Assembly (NCBI GenBank): GCA_905250125.1
Contig: CAJNOL010000083.1
Location: 228,997-292,996 of the forward strand
DNA: 64,000 nt
Origin: Rotaria sordida
Taxonomy: Eukaryota; Rotifera; Eurotatoria; Philodinida; Philodinidae
Direction: 5' to 3'
Made by a program: the position numbers and the translations under genes. The notes beneath the pieces are model-generated. The model was not told the DNA's origin. It did not search any database and was given only the letters and a program-made list of their open reading frames with translations. Position 1 is the first letter of the stretch, and each line of letters begins with the position of its first letter. Positions 36,401-50,200 of the stretch are shown piece by piece.

Positions 36401-38587
36401 ATGGTTTGTTGAAGTAAGTCATCATTCTATGATTTACAAACTTATCTAATCGAATATATTTTAGATCGAAAAATACGATAGAACTTTTTATTTGGTACCT
36501 CGATTTTTTTTCCGAAAATTTCTGTTATCTTCACCTTTGAAAAATATGCTTTTCTTTAGAAAAAACGAGAAATCTTTTTAAAAACGTAAAAGTCATTTGT
36601 TCGAATTTGATTTTTAATTCTATAATACCTGACAACGAAACATCGTAGTTAGATTACGAACACTTTATTCTATAGAATAGTTTCAACAAAAATTTAACTT
36701 CTGACTTCAAGATGTAGAATAGCCAGGATAAATCCACAAAATACTCACGAGGGGTGTCCCTCAATTGATTAGTTGCTTTTGAGTTGGGAATATGCACATT
36801 GTGTAGACCCAAATGAGTCTTGAATACTCTGAAAAAAAAGGCTTCGAACTCTTAGCTTATTATTGTGTAGATACTTCAAATTTATGGTAGTTTTTAAATG
36901 AATGCCGTAGTCCATTTTAGGAACACTAGGAAAACTGATTTTAGAGTTTTGACTTATTTCTCGTTTACGTCTATCTCTATACAAAGTGTTCAAATCGAAA
37001 TTCGGAAATCAGTTTTCCTGAGATGGGCTACGCCATTGATTGAAAAAATGCTACAAAAATACAATGATCTAAGGGTCCGAACTCTTTTCAGGATATTCAT
37101 TTCATTGCTCATTAGGATCTACATGATGCACATAGTTCCGATCCAAAAACAATTAATCAGTTGGAAGACTTCCCTCATCAGTCGAATGATATTGTGAAAT
37201 TATTATAAATATAATTTTTATGATAAATTATTATTTTTATTTTCATTTTCATTAGTTAGCACAACTTTGTATGAGTATTGTTATGCTTGCTTATGGTGCA
37301 AAACTTGTACGTGATAATTATATAACGGGACCTGATTTATTAGCATTTATTATTTATGAATTAACACTTGGAGGAATATTAAGTGTAAATATATATAATT
37401 TGAAAATAAAAATAAAAGAAAGATTATTATTATTATGAAATATTTGTTTTTAGGATATTTCGCAGATTTATACATCACTTATGTCAGCAGCTGGTGCAAG
37501 TTATTCAGTTTTTGATTATTTAGATCGTAAACCAATGCAAAAACCAAGTGGTATTATACAACCACATGAATTACAAGGTGATATTGAATTTGATAATGTT
37601 TCACTTGTTTATCCAGCAAGACCGGATGAAATTGCTATTCAAGTATTATTGATTAATTTTTATTTAAAAAAATAAAAACACATCCTTTTTCTTTTTGTTT
37701 TATAAGAATATGTCATTTAAAATAAAATCAGGTCAAACATGTGCTTTTGTTGGACCATCTGGTTCTGGTAATCAAAATTTTTTCATTTTTGAATGATATA
37801 TATTTCATTCTTTTATTATTATTAGGAAAATCAACATGTATTAATTTACTTGAACGTTTTTATGATCCTACTCATGGAAAAATTTTAATTGATGGTCGAG
37901 AAATTCATGAATATGATCATAAATATCTTCATAAAAAAATAGCTATGGTTGGACAAGAACCAATTTTATTTAATAGATCTATTCAAGAAAATATTACTTA
38001 TGCTAAAGATAATTATGATGAAACAACAATAATTCAAGCAGCACAACAAGTTAATGCACATGGATTTATTAATGAACTTATTAATGGTTATAATACTAAA
38101 TGTGGACAACGTGGTGGTCATTTATCAGGTTTGAATTATTTTAAATTAGTTGTTTTTTTTTTTTTTATTTTCAACTTTTTTTGTTTGTCTATTGATCATA
38201 GGTGGTCAAAAACAACGTGTATCAATTGCTCGAGCTATTATTCGAAAGCCAACTATACTTCTTTTAGATGAAGCAACATCAGCATTAGATCCTGTCAATG
38301 AACGATTAGTAGCTATTTTTTTTTTTATAAATGATTTTTAAATATTTTTTTTTGGTTTTTTTGAATAGATTCAAGATTCATTATTTTATAAAAGAGACAG
38401 CCAAGAACCTCGAACTGTTCTTATATCAGCACATCGATTAAGTACAATAGAACGATGTGATAAAATATTTGTTATACATAAAGGTCATTTAATTGAACAA
38501 GGTACACATGATGAATTAATGACAATTGAAAATGGAATTTATCATGAACTTGTTCGACGACAAAGAATGAATATTGATGATGATTAA
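33441..38587 (+). CDS. ABCB9: ABCB9/TAP-like half ABC transporter
   Basis: Half transporter of the TAP family; ABCB9 (TAPL) moves cytosolic peptides into lysosomes as a homodimer. Eleven exons: 33441-33864, 35444-35560, 35628-35742, 35814-36040, 36106-36413, 37256-37384, 37454-37642, 37707-37767, 37826-38128, 38202-38308, 38369-38587; 732 residues. The first ~140 residues are four hydrophobic spans (TMD0-like). The transmembrane domain has [12 protein letters not shown] and [20 protein letters not shown], then EIGFFD and [12 protein letters not shown]. The NBD has Walker A GPSGSGKST (about 517-525), Q-loop VGQEPILF, signature LSGGQKQR, Walker [14 protein letters not shown] and H-loop SAHRLST, all intact. 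Intron 2 only keeps frame with a GC donor at 35561. Introns 1 and 5 each contain a family B element. ABCB9 is favoured over TAP1/2 by the NBD and TMD0; orthology is inferred. Confidence 0.9.
34255..34790. mobile_element. Family B MITE-like element in ABC transporter intron 1
   Basis: About 535 bp with imperfect inverted arms well over 150 nt long. Left arm words: tcgaatactcagttaattgc, tggttctcctcagggacac, attgattttagaatt. Right arm (34620-34790) gives the complement of cgaactcttagttaactgct, tggttcccctcaggaacac and actggttttagaattt. The outer part also contains actatgtgcatcat, shared with the copy at 36763. No coding capacity. Confidence 0.72.
36763..37164. mobile_element. Second family B MITE-like element in ABC transporter intron 5
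   Basis: About 400 bp, bounded by aattgattagttgcttttga and the inverted form of caactgattaattgttttt. Arms share tcgaactcttag, ggaacactaggaaaactgat and the gccattgattgaaaaa region with the element at 34255. The interior is shorter than in that copy. Confidence 0.7.
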
Positions 38588-38879
38588 ATGCTTTTTACTT
38601 TTATCTATACTTTTTTTATTCAAGCATTTGTTTATTGTTTGTTTTAATATGATGCACTTAATATATTTAAAATATTTACGCAGATTATTTCATTTAAAGA
38701 AAATTGTTTTTTCATTTTTTGCAATTGAAATAAACAAATCAAAATTTTTCTTTATAAATATTTTTTCAATATTCTTTTACAATGAATATGATACAAACAA
38801 TAAGAACAAATCAAAGATTCGTGTTGTCTATGAAATAAGAGGTGAAATGAAAGAAATCACAATAAAAAACTCAAATTCT

Positions 38880-38968
38880 TTTCGAATTTTTACTAGAACA
38901 TCATGTAGTATCTATAGGAAAAAAACGATTGAAATCGGAAAGGGACAGCTGAAGAGATTCCCTCGTTA
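38880..38968. mobile_element. Solo arm of family A element, inverted
   Basis: The reverse complement of this segment reads gagggaatctcttcagctgt, then ttccgatttcaatcg, then a T-run, then agatactacatgatgttct. That matches the left arms at 4119 and 11400. No second arm was identified nearby. Confidence 0.6.
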
Positions 38969-41900
38969 AATCAATATCACATTTTGTAGAGAAGTTCCCG
39001 CTCTACAAAACGACCGACTCTGATAATTTTTAACGTATGCGAAACCGGACTTATAGAATAAGCAAAAATCTGTCGGCTTATCATTAAAAACTAATTTTCA
39101 GGTCTTTATAGAAATTTCTACACTACTCTTGAACAAAAATAGACACAATATTTCTAATCCCATGTCCAAATTCTGATTGTGACCTATAGCTTTTGGGTTG
39201 TCTAAAATGCTTTTCAGCAGACCAAAAGTGAGCAAACATCTTGTCAAAACTTTCCAATCACCCATTATGGTTAGACTTTTTCTGACGCGTTTGATTGTTG
39301 AAAGTGAATCTTGAAAATGTTTAAAAATTTTTTCTGGAGGGAAAAACCTCAAATGGAACTTCTTCGAGATATGCTAGGAAATTTTATCGAATATATTGAA
39401 AGATACAGAAAATAGTTCGCTACCAAACGGTATATTTGAATAAAAATTTTTTGCAAATTGTTGACGCGCAATAAAGTCTATCGCAAGAAAAATGGCTTTT
39501 TTTTTATTTCCACTTTTCTAGTGCAAAACAATTCTCCGTCACAACTCTGCCATTTTTGAGTTGATTAACCAAAACTCTCCATTATTGCATCATCTTGAAG
39601 AATAGAGATAATTTTCAAGTACTATATATTTACAGAACTTATTTGATATCTATAGGAAGACGAATTCTCTTTGAAAAAATAAGATTTTTGTCTTTCCAGA
39701 ACATTCTCTCAAGTCCTATCAAGATTTACTTATAGCTCAATAGTCACAGAAAAATTTTAAACATATATTCTGATTCTAATACATTACATCTCACTCTTTT
39801 CCAATGAATTTAAAGACATAAAAACATATTCAAATATTTCACCTAGAAACTTTGGACTCACCTCTTCTTATCAGTAGAAGAAATACGAACATTTATTAAT
39901 ATTAAAGCGTTATATTTCAGCTATGTCTTATTAAAAAAAAACCTATTAGTGCAAACTCAATGGGTTGAAAATATGAAACATGATGTAGCTGTTGTTGTTA
40001 ATCTCATGGAGCGTTTTATTCTATCCATATTGGAACACATTTCTTCATCATCCTTCTACTTGATCCTCCACAAAATGCAGTAAGTAACACCTTATTGATA
40101 TACAACGTCTGTCATAACTTATGACGCAGGGAGAAGAGTATTATTAAAGTGTCTGTCGAGGATTCAAATTTCCACTTCTATACTTCAGCACTACTGTTAA
40201 ATTGTGTTTCACAAAAGTCTGTCCTTAAGAAACTCTAATTATTCATGATATACAATTAAAGATAATTTTTAATTCGAATCTGCATCATATGAAATGGTTT
40301 CGTAATAAATAGAATAGATGCCTACTATATAAAAATACAATGTTAAACTTTCAATTGTCCTTTTATATGAGCTTCATTGGCATATTAATAGAATATAAGA
40401 CCTACAGAATCTCATCTTATGAATTATATGAGAAATACATTATTAAGTAAATATTTACACTAACTATACCTTAGTTAACTATAATACAATATTATTGAAC
40501 TTCATTATTGATTCGTGTGTTGTTGAAATCAATTTATTTACTAAAAGTTTTATTATAACATTAAAATAGTAAAAATTTTGCATAGTTTTAGAATCTTTAA
40601 ACATTACAACAATATCGATTGAAATTTTAAGAGTTTTATGAATAATCATAGTCAAGTAAATATTGTTATTGAAATTAATAACAATAATCGACAATAGACT
40701 GAAATCATTGCTTAAAGTATTTGTAATTGACTGATGAATTCTCTATTGTTTTTCATATTCAAACAAAATAAAATATATTAAATATTGCGCACATATAAAT
40801 AAAAACACGAGTTTCTTATTTACAATGTCATCGTTAAAAATACGAATGACTAATGAGTCAAGAGAAAGATTACATGCCAATACCATAGATCATTAATCTA
40901 GTAAATGTCCCATTCCTATATCGAAGTCATATACCAGATTTAGTCATAGTAATAATTAGTCAATATGTCGTTGTTGAGATCAACCATGGTTAAAATGAAT
41001 GAATTAGAATTATTGTTACTAAAAATCGTAATTTTAGTAGTAAAACCTCATTATCATATTTAAGTTAGATAAAATGCGTATTTGTTTATGATAAAAATCG
41101 TTTCTGTTGTCGTTATTAAAATCACCAACAGCGAAAATATTTATTTAGAATTATTACCAGTGGAAAACGTCAATTGATTGTTTTTGAACATCGATTTTCA
41201 TGAAGACATATTGAATATTGATTTAAATGATGTATACATACAAGCATACCGTCAGTCTACAATTCAAATAATAACAAGAAATGATCAATTGATATTCTTT
41301 CAATCATTTTGAGATTTACAAATATAATGAGCTTAATATGAATAGATTCAACTTTTACTTGATATGTTTTCTCTCAAATTTATACAATCTAATAATCATT
41401 TATTTATGTCTATATGTTGATTTATTGAAAATTTGATAAAAGAAAATATAATTAAACTAATATTTGATTTTGATAAAAAATTCTATTTTAGAATTAATAT
41501 CATTTTTTGAATATTTACTTAAAAATATTTACGTACTATATTAGTAACTAAAATCTAGAAATTTAATTTTAAAATAACAATAGAAATATAAAACAAGAAA
41601 ATTTAATTTTTTAAATTTAGTTTGTAAATATTTAAAGTTAGATGCAAACTAATCAATTGATTGAATGAAAAATTTTAATCGATTTTCAATAATAGAGAAC
41701 AATATAAAGGACACCACATGTTTTCATATGATTTCTGACAAGATTTCAAATAAATAAAATGAAAAAGAAACATAACCATTTCCTTTTTTTCTTTTCTATA
41801 ACATGACTAGACTCCTTAACCTTTAAGTATATGTTGAAGATTATGTACTAAATACAAGCTGTGACATCAGCATATGTCTATAATTGACTGAATCGGAATT

Positions 41901-44341
41901 TTTATAATTCCGGTTCATGCAGTCATAGCGGAAATACGTTATTACTCAGTCGTATACACAGAGATTGCATTGTAACTAAGATAACAACAATGTTCCCAGA
42001 TAAATATAATATAATTGACTCTTCATAAGAAAACTTAATAATGAAATTATTATTACATATGTCCAGCTATTTTACGTAATATAGTGAATTGACACAGGCG
42101 TATTCTTATCTAAGTTTAATATATCGTTATGCCTAACGGTTTATACTTTTTTTCTATAGCTTCACCGGAAGTAATGAACCAAATAAATTAATAAAAAAAA
42201 TATAATATAATTAAATTCACTAGAAATTTACTTTATCATATTAAGTATGATAGTAATTCTATGTATTATCATAGAATGATTTTTTTAAAAATTCTTAGTT
42301 ACTATAAAATTTCAACGTACAAAGAAAAGTTATTTTGACATAAATATTTTTTATACTTACATTGTTTCTATAAAATCATATTGTATGCCTGTATGTATGT
42401 ATACCTTTTTCTGAATAATTGATCACGATTCTATTATAACTTTCGTTTTTTTTTATGCATGAATGTTTCTTTTCAAATAAGTTATTATATGCATATAAAA
42501 AATATTTGATACAATCACAAATAAAAAAAATACCGAAAAAATGTCATAAAACTAGTGCTGTCAAAATTGTCATTATAGAGCGAAATAACTTATCATCACT
42601 TTCCTTTTCTTTCTTTATGTAAAAAAATGTTTAATTTAGTAAATATTTCCTTTCGCTAGCTATAAATGTATCAATAGATGAAAGAAAGAAAAAAAATCGA
42701 GAAAGAAAAAAACTAAAATTCGACATGTATGGACAATAATTTTTTTTCGTTGAATAAAACAATGTAAATATTCAAGACTATTGAATATTATATTTTCATC
42801 TGTATGGTAATAACTCATAAAATGTTACAGATCTGATAAATAACTAAAAGAATAAAATTTAAAATCAATTTCATATTAACTAAAACCTCAGAATGAAAGG
42901 TCATAATCTTCTTTTATGAATATTCATATCGATCCTTCAAAGGTGATCTTCTATTTCGGGCTAGTTTTTTTTTGCAAACATTTACCTAGAAAACTAAGAG
43001 TTTTTGAAAAAGTATTCAAACAGGTATCTTTAGCAAATACATATCAGAAAACTAAATGTTTGCTAAGAAAAAACCAAGAATATAAATTTTTCAAAAAAAT
43101 GATATTTTACTCAAAAATTGAGTTTTTAACTACTAAAATTCATGATCTTCTATTACGCTTTGTGAAATTGTTCTTATGAGTTAGCTCATAATCAAGATAG
43201 TCTATTATCCTGAGAAGTTACATGGAAAACAAATAACTATTTAACTTTAATTTAATATATTATTTCAAAATCTAATAAAAGATTCGGTATCTATGATAAA
43301 AACAAGCATGTCTTTTTCTAATAGAGTGCATATGTTATTAATAAATCTTAGTTCTTGTTATTTACGCTTAGAATCATACTCAATTTCGACATGTAGATTA
43401 TCAATGAATTGAACATTGCCTTTTTTACTGATTTATTTCTAAATGAATAGATAAGTTATTGAAAAAGGAAATTAATCTTTTTGTCTACATGCTTCTACTT
43501 AGTATAAGAATTTAATCTGATGATTCTAAAAATAAATATACATTGTTGTTTTTGTTATTGGCATAGTTTAAGCAAGATGAATATTTTCTTCTTTTTTTTT
43601 TTTGGAATTTATTTATCAAAATATTCGATCAAATTGTTTTCTTAATTCAAAATATTGTTTATGATTCTCAAAACATGACAAGTTGTTTTTCGCTTAATAA
43701 AATACGACGAAAAAAACTCTTCAATGCATTCCGTTTTAAAACTCATAGAAAGCTTTTTTTTTTTTATTATGTTTATCAATCTCGACTTCATACAGGTAAT
43801 AAAATGAAATTTTAAATACGAAATAGATCATATGAGTTTATTTTGCACATATTTGATATACGTGCATTTAAATAATGATCTCATTTGATAAGTGTCACGT
43901 GAAATGTAGCGTATATATGTTATGTGAATGAATAAATAATTATTTATATTTCATTAGCTTTAGAAGTAATACTTATACTAAACTTTAATTAATAGACATT
44001 TTATAAAGGAAAGAAAACAAAATTTTTTTATAAATGCATTAAAATTTTCATCGATGAATTTATAAAGATGTTTTTCTTTTTTTTTTTGTTTTTTATTTTC
44101 AAAATCAATAAATAATAAATAGAAAAAAAAAGCAAACCGTTATTCAATAATATTAACATTCGTTCAGTTTTTTATTTTTTTTTTTGCTTATTCAAATACG
44201 AGAAAATAAGTTATCACTGATAATACAGTCTTTTTCTGTTTTTTTTTTGGTTCTTTATCGATTTTTCTTTCTTCTTTTTCTTATCTTATTTATGCGTACG
44301 TTTTTCATTAATATAATTATCAGTACCATATATACAAACAT

Positions 44342-44530
44342 ATCAATGAATGCCATAGAAAAAGATAAATCTATAGATCTAGTTCTCTGTTCATTTAACA
44401 AAACATCAATTGAAGATGAAAAGTTTGAAAAAGATAATCAAAATTCTATGATATACAACAAGAAAAAAAGAAAAAAACCTAGCGATATAGCCAAACATTT
44501 ACAAGAACGAGTAAGAAACATTTTATTCTC
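44342..44530 (+). other. Coding-like block, possible unannotated exon
   Basis: An open stretch beginning MNAIEKDKSIDLVLCS and continuing to KKKRKKPSDIAKHLQER, then a perfect-looking donor (gtaaga). Codon use (GAT, GAA, AAA, CAA) resembles neighbouring genes. It ends in phase 0, whereas exon 2 of the downstream SLC4 gene needs phase 1, so it does not join simply as an alternative first exon. It may be an exon of another gene or chance. Confidence 0.25.
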
Positions 44531-47243
44531 TTCCAATTGTAATACTCGTACAACCATTCATGTTAGTGCACTCTCTCTCTTTCGCCTAAACTCTAAAGAA
44601 CAACCATAACCGGAGAGGAAAAAAAAGAAAAAGAAAGAAAGAGAAAGAGAAAAAAAAATAGTATTTTGACAAACAACAGTAGACTCATACTTGCCCTCAT
44701 GTTACGTTACTATCAAACTAGTACAAATGTCTGATACGTTTCTTTTTTTCTAGTGAATCCTATTCATATATTACTATGAACGATAGATTACTAGTCTTCT
44801 TAAGAATGACAACATGTTTCTTCATATATAAGTAGACAATGAAAAAAAACAAAAAGCTAACAATTTTTCAACGAATCGAAACAATGAACATATGATAACT
44901 ATATTATTAATACTAAATTAATATCATTAACAATATCTATCTATTCAATTCCTTTTTTTCCTGACATTTACAAATAAGGAAAAAAACATAAATTGTAAGT
45001 GTGCACTAACGATTTGAATGTGTCATAGAATGAATGTATAAGAGAAAGTAAAACGTTACAGAAAAAAGGATGAATATTTTAAAAAGTATTATATTAAATA
45101 CAAGAACAAAATATAATCTAAAATAGTTCAGTTCATTTCTCTTCTGATTATATTCAAAAAATAAAAATATAATTATTATATTTGATTTTTCTTTTTAATA
45201 GTTAGACATTAACCATTAAAAATCAATACTGATACAGTATTATAGATTAGGAAAAATAATTATCAAAGGTTACTGCGAAATATATTATTTACCTACCAAT
45301 TGCCATGGGACTGAGTTAGATTTTTTTTTAAAGGATTTTTTCGCTTTGATCATAAGTAGTTTACACTCGAAAGTATTTTTTTAATACATCAAGAGAAAAA
45401 AAACCAGACATTTTTCTTTTTTTTTTTTGTTTTTACTGTCGATGAATATGTAGTATAGTTGATTATATTTAATACATTTCTTTTTCTCTAGTTAGTCAAT
45501 AACCAATGTAAGACTAATTTCATTTTTTTTAATTAATAAATTTATTCCATTAAAAATATATATATAGATATGTCTATACAATATTGTTCGAACATATTTA
45601 TATATATTATTTAACTATTTATTTATTTATTTTTTCCTTTGTTTTTCTTTTAGTGAGTGTGAAATTAATCGACTAGGGCTGTTTTCTTCTTTTTTCTTCT
45701 TCAAATTGAGTATCGGTAGTAATTAAATCGTCGATTGGAGACCATCCGTTGTAAAACATTGGAATATGAGAACTCCTTAGATTCTATAAGACAAAAGAAA
45801 AAAGTGAAAATAATTTCGCTTCCGATATGTATTTTGCTGTTTTTTTTTTTTGTTTAAACATATCAAAATTACTTTATGAACAGCACCAACATACGATCTA
45901 TAATAATATGAGTTTTGTGATTAAATTCTAGTGATAATGAGCCCTTTGAAATATCTCCTTTTCATGCATTCTACGAGTTAACGTCATTATTAATAGAGCA
46001 ACAAGTTGCCGAGAACAGAATCAAGAGAGAGAGAAAGAGTCAGACAAATGAGGAAAAAAAGAGAGAATGCAATGCTAGTTTTCTGAAAAGTTGTGGACGA
46101 TGTCGTCCTTTTTTCTTTTCTTATATACAATAAAAATATGAGATGACGATGAAGGAAAAAAAGAAGAAGAAGAAATAGGAAAAGAACTGAGATATGTTGA
46201 TGATTGGTGAAAGACAGTAATCGGAAAGACAGGGAGCAGGATAGTACAACGTGTTGCCTGCACATCGTGTCACATTCGATTCCTAATACATCTCAATAGT
46301 GATGTTTGTTACTTATCCTTTTTTCCTAGTATTATACATACTAATTATTCTTATAAATTTCTATTTTGTTCCTAAGAATTTTATTTGATCGTCCGGTACA
46401 AACAAAAAAAAAAAACCAACTCCTTCTAAACTTTCATACTTTATTAATGAAATAGATATTTAACTTGATATATTTTTGAACATGTAAATATATATATGTT
46501 AAAAGAAGACTTCTTAATATTTTGCATGAAGATAATAAGCAACCTTGTTTCACATAAATAAATATATATATATATATATATAGGTTTACTACAATCTCTA
46601 CTTTTGTAGCATATATTCTAGTTAATAATTGTTTAGTAACAATATCCTAGAAAAAATTATTTCTTCATCCGTCATCATTATAGATCAAACAAATCGTAGA
46701 CATTGAGTTTGTGTTTCCTCACCTGGAAGGTTATTTACTTTACGTGTTATGTGTAATCGTTGGTTCATTTGTTTTCTTTCCTTCAACTCTTGGTCGATAG
46801 TCTTTCGTTTTTTTATTTTTACTTATTGAAGTATTTCATTAATTCGACGCTTTGTAGTAGTAATACTTCTCATGGTATGTATGTGCGTATGTAGCTGTTC
46901 GCTTCTTATCTTACCAAGGTCGTTCAATGACCTTTTCATGGCAACATGTTACTGCTTTGCGTGTTTTTTTTTTGTTTCACAGAACTACTGGGAGCCATTT
47001 TGACGTACAATTCTCTTTGTTATATATATAGAATCGAAGAGTTTCTTTGCAGTTTGCCAGACTACTTTATATATTTTTTCTGTTAATTAAGGTCAAATTT
47101 TGTTATTAATCAATACATACATACAAACTACTGTTTTTTCTTGATATTTATATTTTTATATCTATTATCTTCTTTTTTTCTTAATAAAAAAAAAAAAAAT
47201 TATTTTTATTTTTGTTCAGAATTTCTTTATATAGATTAAAAAA

Positions 47244-50200
47244 ATGTCTGATTCATATGGCGGATTTTCATCTTATCCGCCAATACCAACTGATCAAGAT
47301 CGTATGAATTCCGATCCATCCTCAACATTGAATAGTCCTGTATCTGATTTTCGACGAAATGAACCTCGACGAATAATAACTGATGATGGTAAATATTTTG
47401 TTCATTAATTTTTCCATATTGAAACGATACTTATTTACCACATTTTAATATTGATTAGAATCACATAAATCGATTTATCATCAACCAAGTTTAACATCAT
47501 ATAATTCTGGCGAAAGACGTCGAAGACGTCATCGTCGACCACGTCCCCCTATGGATTCATCTGATATGACATTTAGATCAGTGCCATCTAATGATACAAA
47601 TGATTCAACAAATATTCGTAAAATAGAAAAATTGTTTTTTTTTTTTTTGAAATCTGAAAAAATCTATTTATTTTCTATGAAGAAAGTCCCAGTGCTCGTG
47701 TTCAATTTTTACTTGGTGATGAAGATCAAGATTATGATGATGAAGAACATAAACCACATGATTTATTTATTGAATTAGATGAATTAGTAATCGGTGCAGA
47801 AAAGGTAAACGAATCTGGTGAATCAGTTGATCAAGGTTGGAAAGAAACTGCTAGGTAAAATTTATAACTATTTTTTCATCTAGAACAAAAAAAAAAAAAG
47901 AACTATATAAAAATCTTTCTTTTAGATGGGTTAAATTTGAAGAAGATGTTGAAAGTGGTGGTCGATGGAGTAAACCACATGTTGCTACATTATCATTACA
48001 TTCATTACTTGAATTACGAAATTTTATTTCCAAAGGAAGTGTTATACTTGATATGCATGCTGATCAATTACCTGTTATTGTTGGTTAGTATTGAATTACA
48101 AAACAAATCATAATTATATTATAAACCTTTTCTTTTTTTTCTTTTTTGATTAGATATGATACTTGATGATATAATTGCTAATGAATTACTATCATCTGAT
48201 AAACGTATTGTTGTACGTAATGCACTTCTTTTGAAACATGTTCATCAGGTTTGTTTGTATTTGTCAAAATGAATTGTTTAATAATTAAAAAAAAAAAAAA
48301 TTTTAGCATGAAAAAGAATTTCATCGACACTTACATTTACAAGAAATAAAAAAACCATTACCATTTACACGTTCATTAGCAGAATTTTCAAGAAATCGTT
48401 CACAAAAAGATGTAACTGCAACAAATGTTGATCAAGGTGCATTAGCAACAACTGCAAGTAGTTCAGTTTTAACAGCAAATCCTAATCAATCACCAACACA
48501 TTTTGTTAAATGTAAGATTGAAAAAATAAGGAAAAAAATAAAATATATTAAACTAAGAAAGAAATAATCAAATATTTCATAATAGTAACAGGTGATCCTT
48601 CTTATGAAAAATTACTTACAGGTATTTTTATTTATTTATTTATTCATGCATATCCCCTATTCTGCACAATTGTATCCTATGTATTTGAGCATATACCATA
48701 TCTGATTTTTACTTGATTTCCTCATTATAATAAATGACGCACTTTGCGTAATTTTTTCTCTACTTGTAAGATTCTTTTACGTGGTAGATAACTGCACTTA
48801 AAAAGAAACAAATTAGTTTCACTGCATGAGAATGAAAATACTCTTTAAAAAAAAAAGAGAATTAATTTTTAATATTAATAATTACAATATTATCAATTAA
48901 CAAATGTAATTATTTTAGTCGCTAATGTAGAACCACCCAAAACACGAACAACTGAAGGTGAAGAATCAGCTGCTGGTTTATCGGCTACTGAATCTCGTGT
49001 TAAAGTAAAAATAAAAGAAAAATTTTTTCATTAATTAATCTATATATGATTTTACTTTCTTATAGATTAATTTACATTTTATGAAAAAAGTTCCACCTAA
49101 TGCTGAAGCTACAAATGTTTTAGTTGGTGCTGTAGACTTTCTTCAAGTACCAATCTATGCATTTATTCGTCTAGCCAAAGGTGTTACACTACCTGATCTT
49201 GTTGAAGTTGCATTACCAACACGTTTTCTCTTTATACTTCTTGGACCGTGTAGTGAACATTTACGTTATCATGAAGTTGGACGTTCTATAGCTACATTGA
49301 TGGCTGATGAAGTATATATTTAACAAAAAAAAAAACAAATTAAATCAATAAAAATTTTCAATTCTAATTTTGTTTTAGATTTTTCATGATATTGCTTATC
49401 GAGCACGCAATCGAGATGATCTACTTGCAGGTGACTAAAAAAGGTGATGTAGTTCAGAAATAGATAAAATTCGAACGAAAAAAAAACAAAAAAATTATTG
49501 AGAAGCAGATCGAGAACTACAAAAAAACAAAAAGAATACGAAGAAAAAAAAAGCAAAATACTTTAAATTTAATTTTTTTTCTAGGTATTGATGATTTTCT
49601 TGATCATGTCACTGTATTACCACCGGGTGAATGGGATCCTAAAACACGTATTGAACCACCAAAAAGTGTACCAAATAAAGTAAGATTTAAAAAAAATTTT
49701 AATCAAAAAATAAGAAATATTTTTTAAAAAAAAAAAATCTATATATATATAGGAAGATAGACTTGAACGAAAAAAAGTCAATGGTCTTACACAACTGACT
49801 GTAGAGGAACATGTCGGACATGAACTTGATCCATCATTGAAACGAACAGGAAGGTTAGAAAAAGATAAATAAAAGAAATTATTTATATATTTATTTTGTA
49901 TATTAGATTTTGTGGTGGTCTTATTACTGATATAAAACGTAAAGCACGATTCTATTTATCAGATATTACTGACGCTATATCATTTCAATCTGTTGCGGCA
50001 ATTATTTTTCTTTATTTTGCTTGTTTATCACCAATTATTACATTTGGTGGTCTTTTAAGTAAAGCAACTGACAATAATATGGTAAAATGATAAATTACGA
50101 AAGAAAAAAAAAAAACAAAAAAGATTTTGTTTTATTAAAATTTTAAGGCTGCCATTGAAAGTCTTCTATCGGGTGCCCTTTGTGGTATTTTATATCATTT

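Larger units (their letters stand above)
38588..47243. other. 8.6-kb AT-rich region without a convincing gene
   Basis: The largest gene-free stretch in the window, extremely AT-rich, with homopolymer runs, (TA)n tracts (for example 46562-46582) and frequent stops in all frames. It contains a family A arm (38880-38968), a coding-like block at 44345-44530 and a short open stretch near 39950-40081. It lies directly 5' of the SLC4 gene, so part may be its regulatory region or 5' UTR introns. Confidence 0.6.

Noticed and set aside
39948..40081. Short open stretch reading VQTQWVENMKHDVAVVVNLM
   Set aside because: About 44 codons with no similarity I can name and no clear exon neighbours; left as part of the desert.
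45990..46265. Minus-strand Ser/Leu/Phe-rich open frames
   Set aside because: Low-complexity translation of purine-rich repeats; two overlapping frames are equally open.
46562..46582. (TA)n tract as a promoter or origin
   Set aside because: Several similar tracts occur throughout this AT-rich window; no specific evidence.
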